Part shown: piece after piece, positions 35,136 to 45,163 of the stretch
How positions within the stretch are numbered: the first letter of the stretch is position 1
How the letters are laid out: the number at the start of each line of letters is the position of its first letter
DNA from: Microbulbifer sp. YPW1
GTDB taxonomy: Bacteria > Pseudomonadota > Gammaproteobacteria > Pseudomonadales > Cellvibrionaceae
NCBI RefSeq assembly: GCF_013367775.1
Contig: NZ_CP055157.1
Span: forward strand, 3,918,001 to 3,982,000
Length of the DNA: 64,000 nt
Reading direction: 5' to 3'
The notes under the pieces: generated by a model
What the model was told of the DNA's origin: nothing
The model's input: the letters and a program-made list of their open reading frames with translations, nothing else
Databases searched by the model: none
Program-made: the position numbers and the translations under genes

Positions 35136-36806
35136 TTACTTGTGACTCGGGTCCTTCCAGTAATCCTTGACCGTATCCTTCATCTCCCGCGCAAGCACGG
35201 AGATACCGAACAGGTTTGGCAGCGTCATCAATACAATGGCGACTGCTGACAGGTTCCAGATAACCGTGGTGTCCTCGATTGCGGCCCAGAAAAAGGCCAC
35301 AACATACACGAGCCGATAGGGCATCACCGCCTTCGGTCCGAACAGGTAAATCATCGAGCGGTCACCGTAGTAAGACCAGGCGATTGCCGTAGAGAAGGCA
35401 AACAACAGGATCCCCAAGGTCACGATATAACTGCCGTATTCCCCGAAGAAACCTTTCTGGAATGCACGGTTGGTCAACGCTACGGAGTGCAGCAGGGAAT
35501 TGCCCCACACATCCACATTCATATTTACCAGACGGCCGTCATTCACATTGAGCACGCCCGAGAAGTTGTCATCCCCTACCCGGAATTCAACGCCTTCAGC
35601 AACAGAACGGGAGTTGATCACAGTGAATTCGTTGGTATTCAGGGCCTGGCCATCTGCAACCACGATGGTGCCGGTGTACGGACGCACATCGCTGTCCTGA
35701 TTACTCAGGAAACCGAAAAGCTGGCGTACGTGGGCTTCATCTTTATCGGTGTAGTTCCCGGCAACAACACGCATGTCCGCGCGCTCAAACCGGTTCATGT
35801 GTTTTTCCGTCCACACACCGGAAGACAGGATCACCAGGCCGGTGAGGGTACAAATGATCAGGGTGTCGATAAAAGGCTCAAGCAGGGAAACCATGCCTTC
35901 GGACACCGGCTCATCCGCACGTGCCGCGGCGTGCGCAATCGGCGCAGAGCCCTGACCCGCTTCGTTTGAGAAGAGTCCTCGGTTTACCCCGCGGTTAAAA
36001 GCGTAGGCAAAGCTGGCACCGAGGAATCCACCCATGGCCGCACTGCCGTTGAATGCTCCGGAGAATACCGCAGCAAAAGACGGGATGATGTTCTGGTAGT
36101 TATAAATGATGACCGCCAGAGCACCGATAATGTACAGCGCCGCCATCACGGGAACGATGGTAGAGGTGACCTTAGCGATACGGGTGATACCGCCGATGAT
36201 GACCATGCCGAGCAGAATTGCCAGCACACCGCCGGTTACCATTTTGCTGAGGCCGAAGGTGTCGTACATGGCCTGGGCAATATTGTTCACCTGCGGAAGG
36301 CTGCCGGTGCCGAAGGAGCTGATTACGGTAGCGATTGCAAAAATCACTGCCAGCCACTTCATGTTCAGGCGACGCTCCATGTAGAACATGGGACCACCTG
36401 CGTAATAGCCATCCGCAGCTTTAATACGGTATTTATGGGAAAGGGTTACCTCGACAAACTTGGTTGTCATACCGAGGAATGCGGTCACCCACATCCAGAA
36501 CAGCGCGGCCGGGCCGCCGAGAAAGATTGCGAGACCTACACCGCCGATATTGCCGGTACCTACAGTACCCGACAGGGCCGTCGACAGTGCCTGGAAGTGC
36601 GAAGTATCGCCGGGATCACCGGGCTTGTCGTACTTACCGCGGACAATCTTGATCGCGTGGCCAAAGTAGCGGATCTGAGGAAACCCCAGATACAGGGTGA
36701 AGAAAAAGCCAACCGCCAACAGTACATAAGGGAACCAAAACGCGGACCCCAGAAAGCCATCCAGCGTTAACAACAATTGATTGAATGATTCCAAACCAAC
36801 CCCCAC
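35136..36806 (-). CDS. Alanine/glycine:cation symporter (AGCS) with inserted soluble domain
   Basis: 556 residues, about 100 more than a usual AGCS protein. Family motifs: [37 protein letters not shown] (sodium and substrate site), [39 protein letters not shown]. These carriers import alanine or glycine with sodium. Residues about 335-440 form a hydrophilic, strand-rich block between the helix ending LVILSSGVW and the conserved [13 protein letters not shown], where normal family members have a short loop. The GTG start at 36806 has no ribosome-binding site; TATAAT sits 3 bp upstream, so a start a few codons later (TTG at residue 5) is possible. Confidence 0.9.
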   Translation of the reverse strand: MGVGLESFNQLLLTLDGFLGSAFWFPYVLLAVGFFFTLYLGFPQIRYFGHAIKIVRGKYDKPGDPGDTSHFQALSTALSGTVGTGNIGGVGLAIFLGGPAALFWMWVTAFLGMTTKFVEVTLSHKYRIKAADGYYAGGPMFYMERRLNMKWLAVIFAIATVISSFGTGSLPQVNNIAQAMYDTFGLSKMVTGGVLAILLGMVIIGGITRIAKVTSTIVPVMAALYIIGALAVIIYNYQNIIPSFAAVFSGAFNGSAAMGGFLGASFAYAFNRGVNRGLFSNEAGQGSAPIAHAAARADEPVSEGMVSLLEPFIDTLIICTLTGLVILSSGVWTEKHMNRFERADMRVVAGNYTDKDEAHVRQLFGFLSNQDSDVRPYTGTIVVADGQALNTNEFTVINSRSVAEGVEFRVGDDNFSGVLNVNDGRLVNMNVDVWGNSLLHSVALTNRAFQKGFFGEYGSYIVTLGILLFAFSTAIAWSYYGDRSMIYLFGPKAVMPYRLVYVVAFFWAAIEDTTVIWNLSAVAIVLMTLPNLFGISVLAREMKDTVKDYWKDPSHK

Positions 36807-37167
36807 AACATTATATTTTTGATTAATTTTCCACCAGCCTGCCTACAATATCACCGCGCTCGGGCACAACAACAACCGGGCAACGCCGACATATCTGAAT
36901 CGCCCTTTCCTCACTGGTAGCACAGCGAAAAGTTCCGGGTAATTCAGCGCACGGCAGATTAGCAGCTTCATTCTGGAGAGAACAGTAATCCGCCAATCAT
37001 CAGCAGCATAGTCCTTATTTCTGCCAAGATTTAAACAATTCTCTAATTTTTTTGCTAAAACAGGCAATTCTGTCGCAAATCTTTTCGCTCACTTCCTGTA
37101 CACACCGCTGCCATGGAAAAATTTTTCTCTCCCGCGCATCGGGTTTTATGGCGAAGGGCTCTCCGCC
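36807..37167. other. Intergenic region upstream of the AGCS gene
   Basis: 361 bp, AT-richer than its surroundings, between two leftward genes. It presumably holds the symporter promoter. A 74-codon leftward frame inside it has no family features and I do not call it. Confidence 0.5.
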
Positions 37168-38205
37168 CTACTCCGCGTCCGCCCAACTGCTGCGAAATCC
37201 TGAACGCTGGGGAAACACCCCAAACTGCCCACCGGTGTGGACAAACACCAGGTTTTCACAATCCGCATAGCGCCCTGCTTTTATGTCCTGCAGCATGCCG
37301 TGGAATGCCTTCCCGGTGTAAACCGGATCCAGCAATATCCCTTCCAGCTGGGCGGCCAGGGCGATGGTTTGGTAAATTTCTTCTGTGGCAATGGCATAAC
37401 CGGGCCCGATATAGTCATCAATAACCTGGATCTGCTGTATTTCAAGACGATGAGGCTGCTGATATCGCCGCGCCCAGTCTTCTACATCTTCGCGAATCTT
37501 GTTTACAAAATATTCAGCGCTGTCACACACCGCATACCCCGTTACTTGCACGCCTTCAGCGAAGATCTGACTTCCCAGAATCAGTCCGGCCTGGGTACCC
37601 CCACTACCGCTGGCACATATCAGCTGATCCGGGGTAAAGCCCGCGCGCTGGCAATCCTCAAGTAATTCTTGAGCACCCTGGATGTAACCCCAGATACCGA
37701 GACCATCACTACCTCCGGTAGGAATGCAAAGTGCGCGGTCTCCCTGCTTTTCATAGATTCCAGACCAGTACTCAAACAGGCTGGGTAGCTGGTCAATATA
37801 CTCCCTGAGTGGATAGAGCGAGACCTCAGCACCAGCCAGATAATCCACCAGCAGGTTGCCATCCGGCACAGCAGCACCATCCCTTGCGCCTGCACCCTGA
37901 CGCAAGATCAGGTGCGCCTTGAGTCCGCACTTGGCAGCTGCCAGCGCCGTTGCACGGCAGTGATTGGACTGCTCGCCACCACAGGTAATCAGTGTATTGC
38001 AGCCCCTGGCGCGGGCCTCGGCAATGATGAATTCAAGCTTGCGCAACTTGTTGCCAGACATCGCGCTCTCGGTCAGGTCATCCCGCTTGATCCAGATTTT
38101 CGGGCCGCCGTAAGGCATAGAGAAATGGTCGCTGATCCTTTCGAGCGGCTGCAGCGGCGTCGGCAGGTTGGCCAGGCGCTCCCGCGCCGGATATTCAATG
38201 TTCAC
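37168..38205 (-). CDS. dcyD: D-cysteine desulfhydrase / ACC deaminase family PLP enzyme
   Basis: 345 residues. Fold-type II PLP enzyme of the D-cysteine desulfhydrase/ACC deaminase group. PLP lysine in SGNKLRKLEF (about K53), GGEQSNHCRATALAAAKCGL for the carboxylate and catalytic serine, and the PLP phosphate loop ASGSGGTQAGLILG. D-cysteine desulfhydrase releases pyruvate, ammonia and sulfide; ACC deaminase makes 2-oxobutyrate. The sequence looks nearer to DcyD but the two are hard to tell apart by eye. No sulfur genes are adjacent. Confidence 0.8.
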   Translation of the reverse strand: MNIEYPARERLANLPTPLQPLERISDHFSMPYGGPKIWIKRDDLTESAMSGNKLRKLEFIIAEARARGCNTLITCGGEQSNHCRATALAAAKCGLKAHLILRQGAGARDGAAVPDGNLLVDYLAGAEVSLYPLREYIDQLPSLFEYWSGIYEKQGDRALCIPTGGSDGLGIWGYIQGAQELLEDCQRAGFTPDQLICASGSGGTQAGLILGSQIFAEGVQVTGYAVCDSAEYFVNKIREDVEDWARRYQQPHRLEIQQIQVIDDYIGPGYAIATEEIYQTIALAAQLEGILLDPVYTGKAFHGMLQDIKAGRYADCENLVFVHTGGQFGVFPQRSGFRSSWADAE

Positions 38206-38272
38206 TCTATCCCCCTGTTTTCCTGAAACGCGATCGGGTAACTACATTAGCAGGATAAAAAATACGAGACAT

Positions 38273-38303
38273 AAAAAAACCCGGTATGTAGGTACCGGGT
38301 TTT
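38273..38303 (-). terminator. Rho-independent terminator after yajC
   Basis: 8-bp stem acccggta/taccgggt with a TGTAGG loop; the minus-strand side has a TTTTTTT tract. It is about 50 bp past the yajC stop. Confidence 0.87.
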
Positions 38304-38353
38304 CTATCTGCGTTGGGGCCACCAAAGAAAAGCTCACCGGCAGCCGAGCATAC

Positions 38354-38686
38354 TCAGATATTCTTGATGGTGCCCTTGGGCAGTACCGCATGCACTGCAA
38401 CTTTCTGGAACTTCAGCTTCATGTTGTCAGCAACTTCCAGAATCAGGTAATCATCATCTACTTTTTCTACACGTCCCAGCATACCGCTGGTCATTACCAC
38501 TTCATCGCCTTTTTTCAGAGCGCCAACCAGATCCTGGTGCTCTTTCTGGCGCTTGCGCTGCGGACGAATAATGAACAGCCACATAAACACAAACAGGCCA
38601 CCGAACATCAACAGGGTAATCAGCGGGTTGCCCTGAGCAGCCGGAGCCGCCTCTTGTGCCATTGCAGCAGGAATAAAGAAATCCAT
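38354..38686 (-). CDS. yajC: Sec translocon accessory protein YajC
   Basis: 110 residues, the family length. A single transmembrane helix at about 22-41 (LITLLMFGGLFVFMWLFIIR) is followed by the signature RPQRKRQKEHQDLV and a small cytoplasmic domain (GDEVVMTSGMLGRVEKVDDDYLILEVA). YajC binds SecDF and AcrB in E. coli. It normally sits in tgt-yajC-secD-secF. Here both neighbours are unrelated and a terminator follows directly, so it is transcribed alone. Confidence 0.93.
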   Translation of the reverse strand: MDFFIPAAMAQEAAPAAQGNPLITLLMFGGLFVFMWLFIIRPQRKRQKEHQDLVGALKKGDEVVMTSGMLGRVEKVDDDYLILEVADNMKLKFQKVAVHAVLPKGTIKNI

Positions 38687-38819
38687 GGTCTAAACCTCGA
38701 TAGAGTCAGTCGAAAAATCTGGGGCCAACTCTAACGGCTTTGACAAAATGAGGCAATCCAGAGCACCGGAGTTTACCGGGGCCCTGGACTACGTGATGCG
38801 AGGTTGATATCTGGTGCGC

Positions 38820-39266
38820 TTAGAAACGCTGGCGTACCTGTCTGCGATATCCAGTGGGGGACATTCCAGTCCAACGCTTGAAGGCGCTGGTGAAACTGGT
38901 CCGGTCGGAAAAATCCAGAATACGGGAAATGCCATCAACGCTCAGCGCAGTATCCTTAAGGAAATGCACTGCGTGGCGGAAACGAACGTGATCGCGCAGA
39001 GAGGCGAAACTGAGATTGTGCTCCTGCAGACGACGCTGCAAAGTGCGGGTGGACATACTGAGGTCAGATGCCACCGGTCGAATGGCCAGAGATGCCTTTC
39101 CAATCCGTTGTTCAAGCACGTCGATGACTCGAGCGGCGATACCGAAGCTGGTTGCCTCCGGCGGCGCCAGCAACTGATCAAGAATGTTCGGATCACCGGA
39201 CAGTCTTGCCTGCTGCAGGGGTTTGTCTTCTGAGAGCGAAGCTTGGTCTGGCTGAATATGGTTCAT
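38820..39266 (-). CDS. Short AraC-family DNA-binding protein
   Basis: 148 residues, start behind AAGGAG. The AraC double helix-turn-helix takes up about residues 48-146: VASDLSMSTRTLQRRLQEHN and the second module VDGISRILDFSDRTSFTSAFKRWTGMSPTGYR. Only about 45 residues precede it, so the usual ligand-binding domain is missing, as in SoxS/MarA-like single-domain members. Control by abundance rather than a ligand is likely. It has no obvious operon partner. Confidence 0.88.
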   Translation of the reverse strand: MNHIQPDQASLSEDKPLQQARLSGDPNILDQLLAPPEATSFGIAARVIDVLEQRIGKASLAIRPVASDLSMSTRTLQRRLQEHNLSFASLRDHVRFRHAVHFLKDTALSVDGISRILDFSDRTSFTSAFKRWTGMSPTGYRRQVRQRF

Positions 39267-39676
39267 TGAGCTGCTCCTTGATGGGTTCCTTGAGCCGCGG
39301 TTATTGTTCTACGCCCGCTTCCTGCGAGTCCCTATTTACCACTGCCAGCTATTCTGCCGCTTTATGCGATCGCTGACTACTACCTGGGTGCGGGGCGCAC
39401 CTGAAAACAGGCATCGAAGCCTACCCAGAGTGTTTCTTTTTTGTACAACTTCCTCGCACCACACCCAATCGCTCTGGGCCAGACGGTTGAGCGGCGCTCC
39501 TTTACACAAGCCAGTATAGACCATCTGGGGAGAATGCAAGGGACGACAGTAAATTTTTTTTAATTCCCGCACAAAAAGATACTGCCGCCACCCTTCCGGT
39601 CGATTCTCACGGGACTTTCCTGTCATGCGGACCGTCTAATTAACGGCCCAACCCGTATTCCGTCACCAATAAACGG
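39267..39676. other. Intergenic region between the AraC-type gene and bcp
   Basis: 410 bp with no credible gene; overlapping short frames lack family features. It should hold the AraC-type gene's promoter. No RNA gene or repeat was recognised. Confidence 0.5.
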
Positions 39677-40153
39677 TCAGACCAGGTTTTCGTCAATCCA
39701 CGCCAGTACATCGTCGTGGTGGGTCTTGGTCTTGAACTTGTCCATAACGTGCTGCAGGCGACCGCCCTTGTCGATAATAAAGGTGGTGCGAATCAGCCCC
39801 ATGTATTCCCGCCCCATAAATTTCTTCATGCCCCAGCAGCCATACTTGTCAGCGACCTTGTGATCCTCATCTGCGAGCAGGTCGAAATTGAGCTCATGCT
39901 TCTCCATGAACTTGTGCAGCTTCGCCTCTGGATCGGGGCTCAGGCCCAGTACCACCGTGTCGCGGCTTTCAAACTCCGCAGCGCTGTCGCGGATACCGCA
40001 AGCTTGCGTAGTACAGCCAGGCGTCAGCGCCTTGGGATAAAAATACAGTACGACGTTTTTCTGATCCCGGAAATCCTTGAGCGCCACCTTTTCACCATTC
40101 TGGTTTTTCAGTGTAAATACCGGTGCAAGGTTGCCGATCTTAGGATGCGCCAT
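39677..40153 (-). CDS. bcp: Thiol peroxidase, Bcp/PrxQ type
   Basis: 158 residues, the Bcp length. Atypical two-cysteine peroxiredoxin: peroxidatic Cys47 and resolving Cys52 in LTPGCTTQACGIRD. YFYPKALTPG before it and GREYMGLIRTTFIIDKGG after it are typical. It reduces hydrogen and organic peroxides with thioredoxin in the cytoplasm. It is a single gene, with no oxyR-like gene next to it. Confidence 0.95.
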   Translation of the reverse strand: MAHPKIGNLAPVFTLKNQNGEKVALKDFRDQKNVVLYFYPKALTPGCTTQACGIRDSAAEFESRDTVVLGLSPDPEAKLHKFMEKHELNFDLLADEDHKVADKYGCWGMKKFMGREYMGLIRTTFIIDKGGRLQHVMDKFKTKTHHDDVLAWIDENLV

Positions 40154-40260
40154 GGTCTCTCCCCTGATGTGAAAGCAATAGATTAAAAAAGAGCCCGCAA
40201 CTTTCGCTGCGGGCCCCGCACATTATATCCACTAGAACCGCGCAAAGGTCATTACGCGAT

Positions 40261-40800
40261 TCAAAAGTCCTGCAGTCTGAAGCTCTGCTCTTTGCGCGCT
40301 CGCAATCCGCAGGTACCGAGCTTTTCGACCAGTGCGGCTCTTTCCGCATCGGTAAGAAACTCTCCTACTTCCAGGCAACCTTCCGGACCGCTGAAGGTAA
40401 CCGAAGCAGGCTCTGCCGGCGTTGACCCCATACGCACCAGTATGGCGAGACTGTCGCGCTCGAACTCCGTGTGGTACACCGGGCGCTTGAGATTACCCCT
40501 GCTGGTATCCAGCATTACGCGGTCATCACTGATACGGATCACCTCCCGGCGCGTCCCCTCCATATAGACATAGCCGAACAATACTGCGAGCAACAGCACT
40601 TCGAGCCCCGCAAAGGGAATCACCATCCAGGCCCCAGCCAGGGCAAAGGCAACACTGATACCGAGCGAAACCGCCACCAGGGAAATGAAAACCCAGAGAT
40701 TCCCCGCCAGGGAGAGAGATTGATTGGGCGCGAGTAGGATACAGGCCCGGCGCCCGCGCGCGCCGCCGACTTCTTTGACCATGGGTACATCGTCCATCAC
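40261..40800 (-). CDS. DUF2244 membrane protein
   Basis: 179 residues with two adjacent transmembrane helices (about 35-55 and 58-80), then a soluble C-terminal part. The arrangement, with CILLAPNQSLSLAGNLWVF before the first helix, matches the DUF2244 family, inner-membrane proteins of unknown role. DUF2244 genes are often near cytochrome oxidase genes, but none is seen here. Start may be either of two consecutive Met codons. Confidence 0.75.
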   Translation of the reverse strand: MMDDVPMVKEVGGARGRRACILLAPNQSLSLAGNLWVFISLVAVSLGISVAFALAGAWMVIPFAGLEVLLLAVLFGYVYMEGTRREVIRISDDRVMLDTSRGNLKRPVYHTEFERDSLAILVRMGSTPAEPASVTFSGPEGCLEVGEFLTDAERAALVEKLGTCGLRARKEQSFRLQDF

Positions 40801-41136
40801 TGTGATGTTTTCAGTGTAGGACAGCGTTTTTTTGAACCAAGGGTCACGCCGGCCGCATATCCAGTCTCTCGTTAGACCACCCTTCCCGTCGCCGGCTGCC
40901 GATCAACTACAATCAGTGCCGGACAGCGTACCCGCTGGTCACTCCCCTCCCACCCCGGTTTCTTTACGCCGTGGGGCTGGATTTTCGCGCAATCAGGGGG
41001 CAAGATGCCGGCGTTTATAGCCGAGCGCGTCCACAAGCCGCGTATACGACGAGCATAAATAGCCGCGTGAAAGCACCTGCCCCGCTACGGGCAGTGGAAG
41101 GCGACACCAGCAAACGCGAACAACAAGAGCACCATC
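40801..41136. other. Intergenic region upstream of asnS
   Basis: 336 bp shared by the divergent DUF2244 and asnS genes. A small hairpin (CTGCCC/GGGCAG, 41077-41094) sits 42 bp before the asnS start. I see no further gene. Confidence 0.5.
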
Positions 41137-42537
41137 ATGCAAGTTGAATCCATCGATACCCTCCTCAAATCCACTCAGCGTGAGGGCGAAACGGCCCGTG
41201 TGCAGGGCTGGATCCGTACCCGCCGCGATTCCAAGGCGGGTTTGTCGTTCCTCGCCGTTCACGACGGCAGCTGTTTTGACCCGATCCAGGTTGTGGTGGA
41301 GTCCTCCATCAATAACTACCAGTCAGAAGTCCTGCGTCTGACTACTGGCTGTGCAGTGGACATTGAGGGCACCATCAAGCCTTCCGAAGGCAAGGGACAG
41401 GCAATTGAACTGCTCGCCAGTAGCGTCACCGTGGTCGGCTGGGTCGAAGATCCAGATACCTACCCCATGTCACCCAAGCGCCACACCATGGAACACCTGC
41501 GTGAGCACGCCCACCTGCGCCCGCGCACCAATGTCAGCGGTGCCGTGGCACGGGTGCGCAACTGTATTGCCCAGGCTGTACACCGCTTTTTCCACGAACG
41601 CGGTTTCAACTATGTGCACACCCCGATCATCACCGCATCCGACTGTGAAGGTGCCGGTGAAATGTTCCGTGTCAGCACCCTGGACCAGACCAACCTGCCC
41701 CTGACCGACAAGGGTGACGTGGACTACTCCCAGGACTTTTTCGGTGAAGAGACCTTCCTAACCGTATCCGGCCAGCTGAACGTGGAAAGCTACTGCCTGG
41801 CGCTGTCCAAGGTGTATACCTTTGGCCCCACCTTCCGCGCGGAAAACTCCAACACCACCCGCCATCTGGCGGAGTTCTGGATGGTCGAGCCGGAGATTGC
41901 CTTTGCAGACCTGGCAGACTGCGCCAATCTTGCGGAAGAGATGCTGAAATATGTATTCCGTGCGGTTCTGGAAGAGCGCCCGGACGATATGGCGTTCTTC
42001 GCCCAGCGCATCGACAAGGAAGCAATCAGCCGTCTGGAAAACATCATCGATAACGACTTCGCGCGCATCAATTATTGCGAGGCCATCGAGATCCTCGAAA
42101 ACTGTAAAGAGAAGTTCGAGTTCCCGGTATCCTGGGGCATCGATCTGGCCTCCGAGCACGAGCGCTACCTGGCCGAGAAGCACTTCAAGAAGCCGGTGAT
42201 CGTGCTCAACTACCCGAAAGACATCAAGGCGTTCTACATGCGCATGAACGACGATGGCAAAACCGTCGCGGCAATGGATGTGCTTGCACCGGGCATTGGC
42301 GAAATCATCGGTGGCTCCCAGCGTGAGGAACGCCTGGACAAGCTGGATGCGCGCATGGATGAAATGGATATCCCGAAAGAACACCTGGACTGGTACCGTG
42401 ACCTGCGCCGCTATGGCACCGTGCCCCACGGTGGTTTCGGCCTCGGGTTCGACCGCATCGTGTCTTACGTGACCGGCATGGGCAACATCCGCGATGTCAT
42501 CCCCTTCCCGCGTACGCCGCGCAATGTGAAGTTCTGA
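41137..42537 (+). CDS. asnS: Asparagine-tRNA ligase
   Basis: 466 residues, the E. coli length. Charges tRNA-Asn with asparagine. N-terminal OB-fold anticodon-binding domain ([20 protein letters not shown]), then the class II core: [21 protein letters not shown], motif 2 in [21 protein letters not shown] and motif 3 [17 protein letters not shown]. It stands alone between a divergent DUF2244 gene and convergent mdh. Confidence 0.97.
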   Translation: MQVESIDTLLKSTQREGETARVQGWIRTRRDSKAGLSFLAVHDGSCFDPIQVVVESSINNYQSEVLRLTTGCAVDIEGTIKPSEGKGQAIELLASSVTVVGWVEDPDTYPMSPKRHTMEHLREHAHLRPRTNVSGAVARVRNCIAQAVHRFFHERGFNYVHTPIITASDCEGAGEMFRVSTLDQTNLPLTDKGDVDYSQDFFGEETFLTVSGQLNVESYCLALSKVYTFGPTFRAENSNTTRHLAEFWMVEPEIAFADLADCANLAEEMLKYVFRAVLEERPDDMAFFAQRIDKEAISRLENIIDNDFARINYCEAIEILENCKEKFEFPVSWGIDLASEHERYLAEKHFKKPVIVLNYPKDIKAFYMRMNDDGKTVAAMDVLAPGIGEIIGGSQREERLDKLDARMDEMDIPKEHLDWYRDLRRYGTVPHGGFGLGFDRIVSYVTGMGNIRDVIPFPRTPRNVKF

Positions 42538-42564
42538 TCCTGGGAATTCACCCTTGAGAGATAC

Positions 42565-42619
42565 GCCTGAGGATCAAACCTCAGGCACAAAAAAACCCGC
42601 ACCATGGTGCGGGTTTTTT
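42565..42619. terminator. Tandem hairpins: bidirectional terminator between asnS and mdh
   Basis: A first hairpin gcctgagg/cctcaggc (42565-42586) is followed by a second, acccgcacc/ggtgcgggt (42595-42614), flanked by seven A and six T. The second works on both strands. Confidence 0.88.
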
Positions 42620-42650
42620 ATTGCTTTTACTTGGCTAGCAAGTAAAAGAC

Positions 42651-43631
42651 TTACGGCAGCAGATGGGCAACTGCGTCGCGCTCTTCCGCCAGCTCGGTCT
42701 CGGTCGCAGTCATCTTCTCGCGAGAGAAATCATTGATGTCTACGCCCTGAACGATTTCCCAGTCGCCGTTCTTGCACACAACCGGGAAGGAGTAGATCAG
42801 GCCTTCCTGGATGCCGTAAGAACCATCGCTGTACACGCCCATGCTGGTCCAGTCGCCTTCGGCAGAACCCAGCGCCCAATCGCGCATGTGATCGATGGCA
42901 GCGTTTGCTGCAGATGCCGCAGAAGAAGCACCACGAGCCTTGATGATGGCTGCGCCGCGCTGCTGAACGGTCGGAATGAAGTCGTTCTCGTACCACTCCT
43001 GCTCAACTTTACCCATGGCGTCTTCGCCGTTGACCTTGGCCTGGTGCAGGTCCGGGTACTGGGTAGCAGAGTGGTTGCCCCAGATGGTCATATGGGTGAT
43101 GTCGTTCACGGTGGAATCAGTCTTGTTCGCCAGCTGAGTCAGCGCGCGGTTGTGGTCCAGGCGGGTCATGGCGGTGAAGTTGCGCGGATCCAGGTCCGGC
43201 GCATTGCGCTGGGCAATCAGGGCGTTGGTGTTGGCCGGGTTGCCGACAACCAGTACTTTTACATTGCGTGCAGCAACGTCGTTCAGCGCCTTACCCTGCG
43301 CAGAGAAGATAGCCGCGTTGGCTTCCAGCAGGTCTTTACGCTCCATGCCCGGGCCACGCGGACGCGCGCCTACCAGCAGGGCGTACTCTGCGTCTTTGAA
43401 TGCAACGGTCGCGTCGTCGCTCTGCACGATTCCTGCCAGCAGCGGGAAGGCACAGTCTTCGAGCTCCATGGCAACGCCCTTCAGCGCTTCCAGTGCGGGA
43501 GTGATTTCCAGCAGCTGAAGAATAACTGGTTGATCCTTACCCAGCATTTCGCCGGAAGCGATGCGAAACAGCAGCGAGTAGCTGATCTGACCGGCGGCGC
43601 CGGTAACTGCAACACGAACAGGTGCTTTCAC
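42651..43631 (-). CDS. mdh: Malate dehydrogenase
   Basis: 326 residues, the size of the MDH type related to cytosolic and Pseudomonas/Burkholderia enzymes rather than the 312-residue E. coli form. Converts malate and NAD to oxaloacetate and [23 protein letters not shown] binds [19 protein letters not shown] is the substrate loop, and [12 protein letters not shown] holds the catalytic histidine. It links the glyoxylate shunt to gluconeogenesis. A perfect leftward TATAAT at 43667-43662 lies about 30 bp upstream, without a clear -35. Confidence 0.96.
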   Translation of the reverse strand: MKAPVRVAVTGAAGQISYSLLFRIASGEMLGKDQPVILQLLEITPALEALKGVAMELEDCAFPLLAGIVQSDDATVAFKDAEYALLVGARPRGPGMERKDLLEANAAIFSAQGKALNDVAARNVKVLVVGNPANTNALIAQRNAPDLDPRNFTAMTRLDHNRALTQLANKTDSTVNDITHMTIWGNHSATQYPDLHQAKVNGEDAMGKVEQEWYENDFIPTVQQRGAAIIKARGASSAASAANAAIDHMRDWALGSAEGDWTSMGVYSDGSYGIQEGLIYSFPVVCKNGDWEIVQGVDINDFSREKMTATETELAEERDAVAHLLP

Positions 43632-43719
43632 GATGTATCTCCGTTGTTTTCAGGCGCCCGCATTATAGGGCCTTGCTAATTAATTTCATTATCCTTTAGT
43701 CGGTATCGAACCGAATTTG

Positions 43720-44352
43720 TCAGGCCAAATCCTTCTGAGCGCCCGGATAACGGTTTTTTAAGGCCGAATACAGTTCATTGCTGAAATTTTCTGCTGCACT
43801 GTCCAAAGATTTGGCAATCTCAGCCAGGTGCTCGTTATCTTCACGGCCCTGCCACAATTTTTGGTAAGTACCCTCTTTGTAGCCATGATCCTGGCGGAAG
43901 CGATTGAGGACGTTTTTACCTACATAGCGGCGGTACAGGTCCTCGAATGGCATCTCGCAGTCGGCCATTAATTGAGCAAATCCGACCAGGTCGAATTGTT
44001 TGCCAGACAGCGTGTTAAGGGTAAACGCCTCCAGGTTTTCGCGGAAATCTCCGGCAACCGGCAGCTCCCCTGCGAGCTGCTGCTCCATCTTGGCGGCGAC
44101 CGCATCCGGGCCACCCTGCTGTAGTTCCAGGCTCAGGCCGAAGTGCCAGATATCTACCAGCTCCAGTTTGACCTGCTCCATTTCCGGCTGCTGCTTTTTC
44201 CACCACTTCCAGCCGTAATGATCCAGCAGCTCTGCACTTTCTACCCAGATCGCCCGGTACCAGGGGAAGTTCTGCTCACGCCAGTTTTCATTGACCAGTG
44301 TGTTGATACCGTCCTGCAGCGCCAGCATGGTCTGCAATTGCTGTTGCAACAT
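43720..44352 (-). CDS. Dimeric-type (all-alpha) dUTPase family protein
   Basis: 210 residues. Matches the dUTPase_2 / MazG-like all-alpha NTP pyrophosphatase family: WYRAIWVESAELLDHYGWKWW supplies an ExxE-type metal motif and VKLELVDIWHFGL the matching E..D pair. Such enzymes hydrolyse dUTP (and sometimes dUDP) to dUMP with Mg2+, unlike the trimeric Dut. Neighbours are mdh downstream and tatD upstream, with a 34-bp gap to tatD, so it may be at the end of that transcript. Confidence 0.82.
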   Translation of the reverse strand: MLQQQLQTMLALQDGINTLVNENWREQNFPWYRAIWVESAELLDHYGWKWWKKQQPEMEQVKLELVDIWHFGLSLELQQGGPDAVAAKMEQQLAGELPVAGDFRENLEAFTLNTLSGKQFDLVGFAQLMADCEMPFEDLYRRYVGKNVLNRFRQDHGYKEGTYQKLWQGREDNEHLAEIAKSLDSAAENFSNELYSALKNRYPGAQKDLA

Positions 44353-44386
44353 AATTGATTGATTCCTGATTGTTCAGTGCTCGCGC

Positions 44387-45163
44387 TCAGACAGCGCGAG
44401 GAAATAGTCGGTGGAAATTTTCTGTGGTGATCGCCGCGAGCTCTTCGTAGGAGACACCCCGCAACTCTGCAATAAACTCAGCCACTTCGCGCACATAAGC
44501 GGGGATATTGGGCTTGCCACGATAGGGTACCGGCGCCAGATAGGGCGAGTCCGTTTCTACCAGCAATCGCTCCAGTGGCACTTGTCTGGCGACATCGCGC
44601 AGTTCTTCCGCGTTTTTGAAGGTCACGATACCGGACAGGGAAATGTAATAGTTCAGATCCAGGGCAGCCTTCGCCATCTCCCAACTCTCGGTAAAACAGT
44701 GCAGGACCCCGGCGTGCTCGCGACTACCGTGTTCGCGAATCAGGTCGATTGTGTCCTCGCGGGCATCCCGAGTGTGCACAATCACCGGTAACCCTACCTC
44801 GCCGGCGGCCTGCAGGTGGGCAACGAAACTCTTTTGCTGCACCGCTTTGGTTTCAGTGCTGTAGTAGTAATCCAGCCCGGTTTCTCCCAGAGCGACAACG
44901 TTGGGTTGAGCGGACAGGGTCTTCAGCTTTTCGACATCCGCGAGCCCGGACTCCACATCCAGGGGATGCACACCCACCGAGCACACGACATCGTCGTAGC
45001 GTGCGGCGATATTGACCACGTCTTCCACGTTGTCGAGACTGATGCCGACACATAGAAACTTGCCGATACCGCGGCTGCGCGCCAGTTCGAGGACCGCGTC
45101 CAGATCGCCATCAAATTTATCCAGTTTGAGCCTGTCGAGATGACAGTGGGAATCTACCAGCAT
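44387..45163 (-). CDS. TatD-family metal-dependent hydrolase (YcfH type)
   Basis: 258 residues, a full-length TatD/YcfH protein. Metal-binding DSHCHLD at the N-terminus, GVHPLDVE, ALGETGLDYYY, VIVHTRDAREDT, LHCFTESWEMA and VETDSPYLAPVPYRGKPN are all in place. Members are metal-dependent 3'-5' exonucleases or D-aminoacyl-tRNA deacylase-like hydrolases; the substrate is open. As in pseudomonads it follows holB and pilZ, at the end of the tmk cluster. Confidence 0.92.
   Translation of the reverse strand: MLVDSHCHLDRLKLDKFDGDLDAVLELARSRGIGKFLCVGISLDNVEDVVNIAARYDDVVCSVGVHPLDVESGLADVEKLKTLSAQPNVVALGETGLDYYYSTETKAVQQKSFVAHLQAAGEVGLPVIVHTRDAREDTIDLIREHGSREHAGVLHCFTESWEMAKAALDLNYYISLSGIVTFKNAEELRDVARQVPLERLLVETDSPYLAPVPYRGKPNIPAYVREVAEFIAELRGVSYEELAAITTENFHRLFPRAV

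Noticed and set aside
36804..36815. TATAAT 3 bp before the AGCS GTG as a leaderless promoter
   Set aside because: No -35 at any normal spacing; the region is AT-rich, so a chance match is likely.
36843..37067. 74-codon leftward frame upstream of the AGCS gene
   Set aside because: No ribosome-binding site, odd composition and no family signal.
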